From contig NZ_RDTE01000003.1 of assembly GCF_004125265.1 (NCBI RefSeq), forward strand, positions 930,001 to 994,000: a DNA stretch of 64,000 nucleotides, in the 5' to 3' direction. The notes below the pieces were generated by a model that had not been told where the DNA came from, made no database searches, and worked only from the letters and a program-made list of their open reading frames with translations. Position 1 is the stretch's first letter, and each line of letters begins with the position of its first letter. This stretch comes from Streptomyces lydicus (lineage in GTDB: Bacteria; Actinomycetota; Actinomycetes; Streptomycetales; Streptomycetaceae). The position numbers and the translations under genes are program-made. Of this stretch, positions 52,735 to 61,636 are shown piece by piece.

Positions 52735-53790
52735 GCGATCAACACGGGCGGTATGGACATAGCGGTGATCGGCGGCGGCGTGATCGGGCTGACCTCGGCG
52801 ATCGCGCTGGCGGAGGACGGGCACCGGGTGCGGGTGGTCAGCCGGGATGCCGCGGGCGCCACGACCTCGGCGGTGGCCGGCGGGCTGTGCTGGCCTTACC
52901 GCATCCGGCCCTACGAGCGGGCGGTGCAGTGGTCCGTGCGGTCCTTCCACGTACTCGCCGCGCTCGCCCGGCGGCCGGAGGAGACGGGCGCCCGGATGGT
53001 GACGGGCACCATGACGGACGCCACGGACGGCGGCCCGGACGCGCAGGCCGGCGACCGCCCCGGCGAACGCCCCGGCGAACGCCCCGACGACGATCTGGCC
53101 GCCTGGTACGACGCGGTGCCCGGACTGCGGCGGGCGAGCGCCGAAGAGCTCCCCGAGGGGTATGCGGCCGGGTGGCGGGCCCGTACTCCTCTGGTGGACA
53201 TGCCGGCCCACCTCCGCTACCTGGAGCGGCGGTTGACGGCCGCGGGCGGCAGCGTGGAACGGCGTGAGGTCACCTCGCCGGCCGAGGCGGGCCGGAGAGC
53301 CGACGTGGTGGTGAACTGCTCGGGGCTGGGCGCGCGTGAGCTCGTACCCGATCCGGAGGTCCATCCGGTCCAGGGGCAGCTGGTGATCGTGGAGAACCCC
53401 GGTATCGAGGAGTGGTACGTGTCCGCCGACGCGGGTTCGGCGGACACGACCTATGTGCTGCCGCAGCCCTACGGCGTGGTGCTGGGCGGGACGGCGCGGG
53501 AGAACGCGTGGTCGCGGGAGCCCGATCCGGCGGTGGCGGAAGCGATCGTGGCGCGCTGTGCGCGTCGCTTCCCCGAGCTGGCGGGGGCCCGGGTACGGGA
53601 GCACAAGGTCGGGCTGCGGCCGGCCCGCCCCGCGGTGCGGCTGGCGGTGGAGCGGCTGCCCGACGGCACGCCGTGCGTCCACAACTACGGGCACGGAGGT
53701 GCGGGGGTGACCGTGTCGTGGGGATGCGCGGACGAGGTGCTGCGGAGCGTACGGGCCCTCCGGGAGGGTGACGGGCCACGGGGGCGGTGA
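52732..53790 (+). CDS. FAD-dependent oxidoreductase, D-amino-acid oxidase-like
   Basis: A 352-residue flavoprotein of the DAO family. The FAD site is VIGGGVIGLTSAIALAEDGH near residue 10. The substrate-site phrases of D-amino-acid oxidase are visible: SAVAGGLCWPYRI, NCSGLGARELVPD, VHPVQGQLVIVENP, TYVLPQPYGVVLGGT, HKVGLRPARPAVRL and NYGHGGAGVTVSWG. It should oxidise a D-amino acid or related amine to the imino acid and H2O2. A Pro/Arg/Asp-rich insert (GERPGERPDDD) lies near residue 115. An alternative ATG at 53753-equivalent codon 8 (MDIAVIGGG, 52753) is possible. A hairpin follows. Confidence 0.88.
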   Translation: MAINTGGMDIAVIGGGVIGLTSAIALAEDGHRVRVVSRDAAGATTSAVAGGLCWPYRIRPYERAVQWSVRSFHVLAALARRPEETGARMVTGTMTDATDGGPDAQAGDRPGERPGERPDDDLAAWYDAVPGLRRASAEELPEGYAAGWRARTPLVDMPAHLRYLERRLTAAGGSVERREVTSPAEAGRRADVVVNCSGLGARELVPDPEVHPVQGQLVIVENPGIEEWYVSADAGSADTTYVLPQPYGVVLGGTARENAWSREPDPAVAEAIVARCARRFPELAGARVREHKVGLRPARPAVRLAVERLPDGTPCVHNYGHGGAGVTVSWGCADEVLRSVRALREGDGPRGR

Positions 53791-53835
53791 CGGTGGCGGC
53801 GCCCCGCCCGGCCGCGGTGCGGGCCCCGTGACGCC

Positions 53836-53859
53836 TGTCCGCCGGTCGGCCGGCGGGCA
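53836..53859 (+). terminator. hairpin after D-amino-acid oxidase-like gene
   Basis: TGTCCGCCGG (53836-53845) pairs with CCGGCGGGCA (53850-53859), one G-T pair, loop TCGG. Confidence 0.6.
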
Positions 53860-53996
53860 CCCGGGACTTGTGAATCGGCGCCGGACGAGATGAAGTTGCC
53901 GCCCAAGGGCGCACATCCTTTCACCGGTCTCGTGCGTCTCATGAGCAAGCGGCATTTCTATATCGCCGCACTTCAGGGGCATTTGGAGTATACATT

Positions 53997-54899
53997 TTGA
54001 AAAACCGCAAAATCGGCAAAAGGGGCATGCGTCGCGCGTCCGCGGCGGTTGTCACCGCGGGAGCCGTCCTGACCGCCGGAGCGCTCGCCGCTCCGGCACA
54101 GGCCGCCACGCCCACGCCCCCCACGATCGTCGCCAAGGGCGGCTTCGTGATGAACAACGGCACGGGGAAGTCCCTCTTCACCAAGGCCGCTGACACCCGC
54201 CGGTCCACCGGCTCCACCACCAAGATCATGACGGCTCGGGTGGTGCTGGCGCAGGCGAACCTCGACCTGGACGCCAAGGTCACGGTCCAGAAGGCGTACA
54301 GCGACTACATCGTCGACAACAACTGGGCCTCCTCGGCCAAGCTGATCGTCGGCGACAAGGTCACCGTCCGCCAGCTGCTGTACGGGCTGATGCTCCCGTC
54401 CGGCTGCGACGCGGCCTACGCGCTGGCCGACAAGTTCGGCAGCGGCTCCACCCGGGCCGCGCGCGTGCAGTCGTTCATCGGCAAGATGAACTCCACCGCC
54501 AAGACGCTGGGCCTGAAGAACACGCACTTCGACTCGTTCGACGGCATCGGCAAGGGTGCGAACTACTCGACACCGCGTGACCTCACCAAGCTGGCGAGCA
54601 GCGCGATGAAGTACTCCACCTTCCGTACGGTCGTGAAGACGAAGTCGACCACGCAGAAGGTCACGACGAAGAGCGGTGGCTACCGCAACATGTCGTGGGA
54701 GAACACCAACGCCCTGCTCGGCAGCTACTCGGGCACCATCGGCGTCAAGACCGGCTCGGGTCCGGAGGCCAAGTACTGCCTGGTCTTCGCCGCCACCCGG
54801 GGCGGCAAGACGGTCATCGGCACGGTCCTGGCCTCCTCCTCGGTGGTCAACCGCACCGCGGACGCCAAGAAGCTGATGGACTACGGCTTCAAGAAGTAG
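53997..54899 (+). CDS. secreted D-alanyl-D-alanine carboxypeptidase (S11)
   Basis: A 300-residue penicillin-binding protein that trims D-Ala from peptidoglycan pentapeptides outside the cell. A signal peptide (residues 1 to about 37, ending APAQAA) is followed by the SxxK motif Ser73-T-T-Lys76, then Ser136-Gly-Cys138 where most families have S-x-N, and GVKTGSG as the KTG box. No C-terminal anchor is present, so it is secreted. TTG 53997 has GGAG eight bases upstream and AT-rich DNA around it. It is monocistronic. Confidence 0.92.
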   Translation: MKNRKIGKRGMRRASAAVVTAGAVLTAGALAAPAQAATPTPPTIVAKGGFVMNNGTGKSLFTKAADTRRSTGSTTKIMTARVVLAQANLDLDAKVTVQKAYSDYIVDNNWASSAKLIVGDKVTVRQLLYGLMLPSGCDAAYALADKFGSGSTRAARVQSFIGKMNSTAKTLGLKNTHFDSFDGIGKGANYSTPRDLTKLASSAMKYSTFRTVVKTKSTTQKVTTKSGGYRNMSWENTNALLGSYSGTIGVKTGSGPEAKYCLVFAATRGGKTVIGTVLASSSVVNRTADAKKLMDYGFKK

Positions 54900-54918
54900 T
54901 CCGGTCCGGACGTACGAG

Positions 54919-54954
54919 GGGCCTGCGCGCAGCCATCCGGCCGCGCGCGGGCCC
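54919..54954. terminator. hairpin after D-Ala carboxypeptidase gene
   Basis: GGGCCTGCGCGC (54919-54930) pairs with GCGCGCGGGCCC (54943-54954), 12 bp with one G-T wobble, 12-nt loop. Confidence 0.7.
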
Positions 54955-55020
54955 TTCGCCGTTCCGCTGGTGTCCGGCCGCCCCGCCGCTCCGCACGAGG
55001 CGGGGCCGCCGGCCGGCCGG

Positions 55021-55782
55021 TCAGCCGGTGGCGATCCGCGCCGACACGCAGGGGTCCTCGTTGCGGTAGCCGAGACGGTCGTAGAGCCGTTCGGCGGGAG
55101 TGTTGTCCGCGAGCTGCCACAGCGTGCAGAAGCCGTGGTGGCGTACGGCGTACCGGGTCAGCCACGAGGTCAGGCCCGCGCCGAGCCCCTGACCGCGCTG
55201 GCGGGCGTCTGTCGCGACGGACGCCATCAGCGGAGCCCCGCTGTCCCGCAGACTGCTCAGGGCGCCGCAGGCCACCAGCTGCCCGTCCGTGCCGCGGATC
55301 CCCACCCACAGGGTCACATCGCTGGAGCCGGGGCCGGTGGAGTGGGCCGGGCTGTGCTCGTTGAGGAAGCCGAGCAGTTCCTCGTGGTGCGAGGCGTCGA
55401 GAGTGACCACCCGCTCCTCCGCCGGGTGTACGGGCGGTTCCTCCAGCGTCCAGCGGAAGATCCACTCCACGACGTCGGTCACCGGCAGATGCCGCCTGAC
55501 CTGGTCGGCGGTGCCGCGTGGCCCGGTGAACTCCCGCACCCGCTCGGGCAGGCCCTGCGCGGCACGCAGCACCAGTCCGGCGGCGGGATCCGGTTCGCCG
55601 ACACACCACAGATGCCCGCGGGCGTCGTCGAGCCAGGCGGCGGCGCCCTGGCCCGACCAGCCGACGCGGCCGGCCGGACGGCGCCGTGCCGCGCCGAAGC
55701 GCAGCAGCGCGCCGCCGGTCTGCCGCTCCAGGCCCTGGTCGAACAGGTCTGCGGTCCGGGGGAGAAGAGTCGTTGCCTGCAT
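55021..55782 (-). CDS. GNAT-family N-acetyltransferase
   Basis: A 253-residue protein whose C-terminal 130 residues form a GNAT domain with the acetyl-CoA pyrophosphate loop ARQRGQGLGAGLT and the following LYDRLGYRNED. The N-terminal 110 residues look like a second, degenerate GNAT half (WLDDARGHLWCVGEPDPAAGLVL). The acceptor is unknown. ATG 55782 has GAGAG upstream. It is convergent with the D-Ala carboxypeptidase gene, with no partner gene. Confidence 0.85.
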   Translation of the reverse strand: MQATTLLPRTADLFDQGLERQTGGALLRFGAARRRPAGRVGWSGQGAAAWLDDARGHLWCVGEPDPAAGLVLRAAQGLPERVREFTGPRGTADQVRRHLPVTDVVEWIFRWTLEEPPVHPAEERVVTLDASHHEELLGFLNEHSPAHSTGPGSSDVTLWVGIRGTDGQLVACGALSSLRDSGAPLMASVATDARQRGQGLGAGLTSWLTRYAVRHHGFCTLWQLADNTPAERLYDRLGYRNEDPCVSARIATG

Positions 55783-56126
55783 CGCTCTCTCAGAGTGTTA
55801 AGGGAGGCGAACGCCCCGGACACGCGCACACGGGCACGCGCGACCGGAGTCCGTCCATCTGGGTACAGGGGGAGCCCGGCAGCGGCTGCGCACACGCGCG
55901 CCCGGCCGACCGGGGCGTCCACTCTGGCATACCGACCCCGGGCCGGGGCAAATCCGCTCGCCACACCCCGGCCCCGCACCGGCCGGCGGCGGGGACACGG
56001 GCCGCGGCGGGGACCCCGGACGGCCGGAGGGGCCTGCCGGACGTGACTCCGGCAGGCCCCTCACCTGCACCTATGGCACCTCGGTGCGCATTCCCGCAGG
56101 GACGCGGCCGCCAGGTGAACAGTTCG
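55783..56126. other. intergenic region between GNAT and BCCT genes
   Basis: A 344-bp gap on the minus strand between the BCCT stop and the GNAT start. It holds the BCCT hairpin at 56027-56062 and the GNAT upstream region. No gene or other signal was recognised. Confidence 0.6.
56027..56062 (-). terminator. hairpin after BCCT gene
   Basis: GAGGGGCCTGCCGG (56027-56040) and CCGGCAGGCCCCTC (56049-56062) form a perfect 14-bp stem with an 8-nt loop, 65 nt past the stop on the minus strand. Confidence 0.8.
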
Positions 56127-57911
56127 TCAAGGAGTCGTGCTCCGAGCGGATTCGCCGCTCCGAGCGCCGGCGCCGTCGGCGTCCCCGCGGTCCTCGGTGT
56201 CCCCGCGGTCCGCACCGTTCCCGTTGCCGCCCGGCCCGATCCGGAACTCGAAGTCACCGTCGTACTGCTCATGGCCCGCGATCACGGCCATCTCGACGGC
56301 CTCCTCGCCCTTCTGGCCGCGCACGATCAGCGGATCGCTGCGCAGATCGCGCATCAGCGCCCAGCACATGGCGATCATCACCACCATGAACGGCACCGCG
56401 ACCAGGATCGTCAGATTCTGCAGTCCGGTCAGGGCGTCGCCGGAACCGCCGCCGATCAGCAGCATGATCGCGGCGACCGCGCCGGTCACCACTCCCCAGA
56501 AGACCACCACGAGCCGGGTCGGCTCGAAGGTGCCCTTCTGCGAGAGGGTGCCCATGACGATGGACGCGGCATCGGCGCCGGAGACGAAGAAGATCCCGAC
56601 CAGGACCATGACCAGGATGCTCATGACCGTGGCGAGCGGATACTGGTGCAGCACGTCGAAGAGGTGGCCTTCGGGAGTGCTGGACCCGCTGAGCTTCTTC
56701 TCGGCCTGGAGCTTCATCGCCGAGCCGCCGAAGACCGCGAACCACGCCAGGCTGACCACGCTCGGGACGAGGATGACGCCGCCGATGAACTGGCGGATCG
56801 TCCGGCCCCGGCTGATCCGGGCGATGAACATCCCGACGAAGGGCGTCCAGGAGATCCACCACGCCCAGTAGAAGACCGTCCAGCTGCGCAGCCAGCTGCC
56901 CACATCGGCGCCGCTGCTGGCCTCCGTACGGCCCGCCAGCTGCGGCAGCTCGCCGATGAACGAGCCGAGGGAGGTCGGCACCAGGTTGAGGATGAGGATC
57001 GTCGGGCCGACCACGAAGACGAAGACCGCCAGGATCACCGCCAGCACCATATTGATGTTGGACAGCATCTGAACGCCCTTGGCGATGCCGGAGACCGCGG
57101 ACAGGATGAAGGCGATGGTCAGCACGGTGATGATCACGACCAGCAGGCTGGTGCTGACGCTGTCCATCCAGCCGAGCACCTTGATGCCGCTGCCGATCTG
57201 CAGCGCGCCGAGCCCGAGCGAGGCCGCGGAGCCGAAGAGGGTGGCGAAGATGGCCAGGATGTCGATGACCTGACCGCCCCAGCCGTTCGCCCGCCGGGTC
57301 CCGATCAGTGGGGTGAACACCGCGCTTATCGTCTGCCGCCTCCCCCGCCGGAAGCAGCTGTAGGCGATGGCCAGCCCCACGACCGCGTAGATGGCCCACG
57401 GGTGCAGCGTCCAGTGGAACATCGTGGTCGCCATCGCGGTGTCCATCGCCTGGGCGGCGTCCTTGGGGTCGGTGCCCGGCGGCGGTGTGGTGAAGTGCCC
57501 CAGTGGCTCACTGACGCCGTAGAACATCAGGCCGATGCCCATGCCCGCGCTGAACATCATCGCGATCCAGGACACGGTCCGGAACTCGGGGTCCTCGCCC
57601 TCCTTGCCGAGGGTGATCCGGCCGTACTTGCTCACGGCGAGCCAGATCGCGAAGATCACAAAGCCGGAGGCGGAGAGCACGAACGCCCAGCCCCCGTTGT
57701 CGATCACCCAGTTCAGCATGGCTGTCGAGGCGTTCTTGAGGGATTCGGTGGACGTCGCTCCCCAGGCGATGAAGGCGAGGGTGAGCAGCGCGGTCACCCC
57801 GAAGACCACACGGTCGGTCTGCGGGGGCCCGGTCCGCCGCGGGTCTTCGGGAAGATCCGCGAGGGCAGGGGTGGCACCCCCGTCTCTGGCTCCTTTGACT
57901 GTGTCCGACAC
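56127..57911 (-). CDS. BCCT-family glycine betaine/choline transporter
   Basis: A 594-residue secondary transporter with 12 predicted helices. Family landmarks are [42 protein letters not shown] and the Trp-rich substrate box [28 protein letters not shown]-like segment in TM8. It imports compatible solutes such as glycine betaine with sodium. The acidic, Gly/Asp-rich cytoplasmic tail (last 60 residues) may sense osmolarity, as in BetP-type proteins. GTG 57911 follows GAGAGG by seven bases. It lies 40 bp after the M14 peptidase gene and may share its transcript. Confidence 0.93.
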   Translation of the reverse strand: [594 protein letters not shown]

Positions 57912-57951
57912 GTGTCAACCTCTCCCTGTACTTCAATGGGCCATATTTTCC

Positions 57952-59298
57952 TTACCCGTTACCCCCTACCACACGAGGGCAGACGCTCATGGGCTTCGCG
58001 ACCGTAAGGTGATAACCGGCCCGCTGGTCCAACAGCAGCGGGACGAGCGTGCGCAGCGACTGGCGCAGCGGCACGAGAGCGCCCTCCCCGGCCCGCTGCC
58101 AGAGCACTCCGTGCAGCGCCAGCTCGTCCTTGACCTGCGCGAACCGTGCCGCGTCGAGACGGTAGGCGCAGGGCGGGACGGCCAGGATCCCGCCGGCCCC
58201 GGGGGGTTCGTTGTCCGCACCATCGAGGTAGACGGGGCCGCGGTCGGCGTAACCGCTGAGGCGGGCGGTGGCGGTGGCCGCCTCGATGCGCGGACGGTGC
58301 CGGACGGCGAAGGTGAACGCGCCGTCCAGTGCGGCCAGTTGGGAGTCCACCCGGCGCCGGTTGTTGAGCGCGGGGTCGGCCTTCTCGGCGGCGGTGAGGG
58401 CGTCGACCCGGGTCTCGACGAGCAGTCCCACCGCGCCCTTCACCCCGGTGATGTTGCGCAGGATCCGTTCCTGGCCGTCGCCCGCGACCTGCTTGACGGG
58501 GTCGCCGGTCTCCGGGTCGGCCCAGATGCCGTAGACGCCGGTGGAGAATCCGGCGCGGCGGACGGCGGGTTCGACGAAGTCCCTGGAGAGCGCGGTGGCT
58601 TCGCGGTGCACCCCGTCGGCGGTGTTGAGGTTGCGGGGCCACAGGGACAGCAGGTCCTTCTGGTAATACGGCGCGGTGGGGCCGTATTCGTGCAGGTCGA
58701 GGAGGGTGTCGGGGCGGTAGTCGCGGAGGACGGCGGCCATCGCGCGGGACTCGGCGGTGTGCAGGGCCAAGTGATCGCGGTTGATGTCCACGCCGTCGGA
58801 GTTGCCGCGGGTGTCCGCGGCCCGGCCGTCGGGGTTGGCGGTCGGGAGGACCAGCACGCTGGTGTGCTCCAGGAGCCGCCGGACGGCCGGGGCCTTGCTG
58901 AAGGCGAGGTGGCGGACGGCGGTCAGACACGCCTCGCGCCCGGCGGGTTCGTCGCCGTGCTGGGAACAGACCAGCAGGACGGAGTTGCCGCGGCGGACGT
59001 CCGCCGGGCGCTCGGGGGCCGGGGCGCCGATCCTGACCAGCCGGATCGGGCGGCCCTGCCGCGTGGTGCCGATCCGGTCGATACGCACCCGCGCCGAGGT
59101 GCGGTCGACGGTGGTGAGGAACGTCCGCTCCTCGGCTCCGGTGGTCCAGCGGGCGCCGTGGCTGGTTTCGAATCCCGTACGGGGTGTGGGGGTCCCGGTC
59201 GCGCCGGCGGGAGGGGTCGGCGGGGTCGCGCCGAGGAGAGGGGCCGTCAGTCCGATGACCAGCGTCCCCAGGGCCAGGCGGCAGATGCGGGACCTCAC
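57952..59298 (-). CDS. secreted M14-family zinc carboxypeptidase
   Basis: A 448-residue exported peptidase. After a signal peptide (about residues 1-28), the zinc ligands His115 and Glu118 appear in CSQHGDEPAG, and the third His in LLDLHEYGP near 197. The substrate Arg/Asn region is NPDGR.. VDINRDH, and the catalytic Glu is probably in GLLVETRVD. It removes C-terminal residues from peptides. GTG 59298 follows GGGAGG by seven bases. A perfect hairpin separates it from the S15 peptidase upstream, so it likely has its own promoter. Confidence 0.88.
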   Translation of the reverse strand: MRSRICRLALGTLVIGLTAPLLGATPPTPPAGATGTPTPRTGFETSHGARWTTGAEERTFLTTVDRTSARVRIDRIGTTRQGRPIRLVRIGAPAPERPADVRRGNSVLLVCSQHGDEPAGREACLTAVRHLAFSKAPAVRRLLEHTSVLVLPTANPDGRAADTRGNSDGVDINRDHLALHTAESRAMAAVLRDYRPDTLLDLHEYGPTAPYYQKDLLSLWPRNLNTADGVHREATALSRDFVEPAVRRAGFSTGVYGIWADPETGDPVKQVAGDGQERILRNITGVKGAVGLLVETRVDALTAAEKADPALNNRRRVDSQLAALDGAFTFAVRHRPRIEAATATARLSGYADRGPVYLDGADNEPPGAGGILAVPPCAYRLDAARFAQVKDELALHGVLWQRAGEGALVPLRQSLRTLVPLLLDQRAGYHLTVAKPMSVCPRVVGGNG

Positions 59299-59355
59299 GA
59301 GGGTGCCTCCCTTGGGTGGGCGGTGGGGGTGACGTGCGGTGACGTGCGGGCCGGG

Positions 59356-59382
59356 CGGGGCCGCCCGCGGTGGGCGGCCCCG
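59356..59382 (-). terminator. hairpin after S15 peptidase gene
   Basis: CGGGGCCGCCC (59356-59366) and GGGCGGCCCCG (59372-59382), perfect 11-bp stem, loop GCGGT, 6 nt past the stop on the minus strand. Confidence 0.75.
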
Positions 59383-59387
59383 GGCGG

Positions 59388-61352
59388 TCATCCGCCGGCC
59401 GGCATCCGGCTGATCGAGCGCGGCGGGGCGATCCCGGCCGGCGGTGTGGCGGCGGCCGGGTGACGGGGTGCGCCCGCGGTGGCCCGTGCGAAGGCCGGGG
59501 CGCCACCGGTCAGCGGCAGTCGGGCAAAAGTACGGGAGAGGTCGAGGGTGAGCTGCGGGGTGGAGGCGGGCGGGTCGATCAGACCGGCGTCGGTTCCGGC
59601 CACGATGAGCGCAAGCCGGTGTCCGGCGGGCACGAGGTGATCGCTCGCGGCCAGGTCCAGGGTGAGGGTGTAGCGCTTGCCCGGGGTGAGCGGGCGGCCC
59701 TTGTGGGGGTCGGCCCAGTTGCCGAGGTCGGCCCAGCCGCGGCTGAAGACGGTGTATCCGACCTTCCGGGTGTCGGCGGCGGTCTCCTTGAAGCAGCCGG
59801 TGTCGCCCGGGGTTCCGGAGCCCCAGCAGGTGCGCGTGCCGAGGGTGGTGATGCCCTCGCCGTCGGCCGCGTAGTTGCGGATGGTGTCGGGGCCGAGGTC
59901 CACCAGGACGGCGGAGAGATGGGCGGTCGTGGTGCTCGGGGTGGCGGTCACCGTCACCTTGCCGGCGCCGGACAGCCGCAGTGGGGCGCGCAGCGGTGCG
60001 GTGCTGAATCCGGCCTTGGCGGGCGTCGGTTCGTCGATCCGGGCCGCCCAGTCGGCCTCGCTCAGCTTCGGGTCGTCGGTGAAGACCGCACTCGCGCCGT
60101 GCGGCGCCCTGGCGGTGCCCAGCACGCCGACGCCGGGTGCACTGCCGCCGCGCGGCCGGAGGGTGGTGGTCCGGGTGCCGGGGGCGGGCCACTGCGGGTC
60201 GGTGGACCAGGTGCCGGGGGAACGCTCGATATCGGCCATCGGGGCGCGGTCGATGCCGTTGTCGTAGCCCATCAGGTAGTGGTCGAACCAGTGGTGCAGG
60301 GTCGTGACCCACTCCCCGCGGCGGAAGTCGAAGGGATCGACGTGCCCCGTCTGGGAGAGCCAGATCTTGCGGGCGACGCCGTGCCGGGCGAGTGCGTCCC
60401 ACCACTGCCCGGCGTGCCGGGTGCGGACGTTGAGGTCCTGCATGCCGTGCACCATCAAGACGCTGGCCCGGACCTTGTCCGCGTGCCGCACGTAGTCGCG
60501 TTCGGTCCACAGACCGGTCCAGTCACCGCTGCGCGGCGCTCCGTCGGCGAGTTTCTTCTGCATCGCGGCACAGCGCTTGTGCGCGTCGGGGCTGTTGACC
60601 AGATCCGCGAGGGCATCGGGGCCCGAGTCGTAGAGCGGGGCGCCCTGGGCGAAGTAGTAGTCGTACCAGGAGGAGATACCGGCGATCGGGACGATGGTCT
60701 TCAGCCCCTTGACGCCGGTGGCCGCGACGCCGTTGGCGATGGTGGCGTCCCAGCTCTTGCCGATCATGCCGGTGCTGCCGTTGGACCAGCCGGCGGTGAC
60801 GGGGGTGCCTCCCGTACGGGTGGTGTAGGCGCGGCCTCTCCCGCCGAGCCAGTCGATCACGGCCTTGGCCGACCCGACGTCGGAGCGCCCGCCGACATCG
60901 GTGCAGCCGTCCGAGCGGTTGGTGCCCGCGAGGTCGACGAGGACGGTCGCATAGCCGCGCGGCACGAAGTAGTTGTCGTAGTAGAGCGGGAACTGGACCG
61001 GCCGGCCGTGGTCGTCGTAGGTCTTCTTCTGGCTCTCGTTGCCTCGTCCGCAGCAGGAGTAGTACGGGCTGGCGTCCATGATCACCGGGATCCGGCGGCC
61101 CTGCTGTGCGGGTTCGGCGGGCCGCACGATGTCGACGGCGACGCGGTCGGTCCTGCCGTCCGCGTCGCCGTCGAGCCGTGTGTCCACCCAGACCGATTCG
61201 CGTATCGCGTGGTCGTAGGAGTAGACGGGTCTGCTCTCGCGGGGCGCCGCCTGCGCGGCGGCCGGCCCGGTCAGGGCTGACAGCAGGGCGGCGACGGCCG
61301 CCACCACGAGCACGGTGAAGGGGGTGCGGAGGATCCGCGCAGGATTCGTCAC
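59388..61352 (-). CDS. secreted Xaa-Pro dipeptidyl-peptidase-like S15 hydrolase
   Basis: A 654-residue exported serine peptidase of the S15/CocE group. A signal peptide ends around residue 36 (AAAQAAP). The catalytic Ser is in MIGKSWDAT, in the position of the PepX GKSYLG motif; the Asp is in HGMQDLNV and the His in QTGHVDPFDF. A C-terminal jelly-roll domain (PepX_C) follows. It releases X-Pro dipeptides from secreted substrates. GTG 61352 is probably leaderless: TACCGT lies 6 bp upstream and no RBS is present. The last 30 residues are Pro/Ala-rich. Confidence 0.9.
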   Translation of the reverse strand: MTNPARILRTPFTVLVVAAVAALLSALTGPAAAQAAPRESRPVYSYDHAIRESVWVDTRLDGDADGRTDRVAVDIVRPAEPAQQGRRIPVIMDASPYYSCCGRGNESQKKTYDDHGRPVQFPLYYDNYFVPRGYATVLVDLAGTNRSDGCTDVGGRSDVGSAKAVIDWLGGRGRAYTTRTGGTPVTAGWSNGSTGMIGKSWDATIANGVAATGVKGLKTIVPIAGISSWYDYYFAQGAPLYDSGPDALADLVNSPDAHKRCAAMQKKLADGAPRSGDWTGLWTERDYVRHADKVRASVLMVHGMQDLNVRTRHAGQWWDALARHGVARKIWLSQTGHVDPFDFRRGEWVTTLHHWFDHYLMGYDNGIDRAPMADIERSPGTWSTDPQWPAPGTRTTTLRPRGGSAPGVGVLGTARAPHGASAVFTDDPKLSEADWAARIDEPTPAKAGFSTAPLRAPLRLSGAGKVTVTATPSTTTAHLSAVLVDLGPDTIRNYAADGEGITTLGTRTCWGSGTPGDTGCFKETAADTRKVGYTVFSRGWADLGNWADPHKGRPLTPGKRYTLTLDLAASDHLVPAGHRLALIVAGTDAGLIDPPASTPQLTLDLSRTFARLPLTGGAPAFARATAGAPRHPAAATPPAGIAPPRSISRMPAGG

Positions 61353-61364
61353 GGGCGGACGGTA
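61350..61364 (-). promoter_or_regulatory. -10 element of a probable leaderless promoter (S15 peptidase)
   Basis: On the minus strand TACCGT (61364-61359) ends 6 bp before GTG 61352, the same spacing and hexamer as at 52720. Confidence 0.45.
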
Positions 61365-61636
61365 GCGCGGCTCAACTCCCGTGCGTAAGAGCCTGTCCCG
61401 CAACCCTGGCCGTCCCGGCCGCCACGGCCGCCGTGGGAGAAGCGGCGCCGGAGCACGGGGCCGGAGGGCGGCGCGTACCGGAACCCCGCCGACCGCTGCG
61501 GCCGGCCGGCGGCCAACGGGTCCCGCAGAGGGGGGTTCATGTCGGTCATGTGTCAGATAAGGCCATGTACATGACGTCGCCGCTCCCCCGTGCATAGGGT
61601 CTGACGAGAGCCATCCCCCTACGAGTTGGAGGACTC

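Noticed and set aside
53791..53996. A cyclic-di-AMP (ydaO-type) riboswitch before the cell-wall carboxypeptidase
   Set aside because: Such elements precede some Streptomyces wall hydrolases, but this 206-bp leader shows only a terminator hairpin for the previous gene and an AT-rich promoter-like segment.
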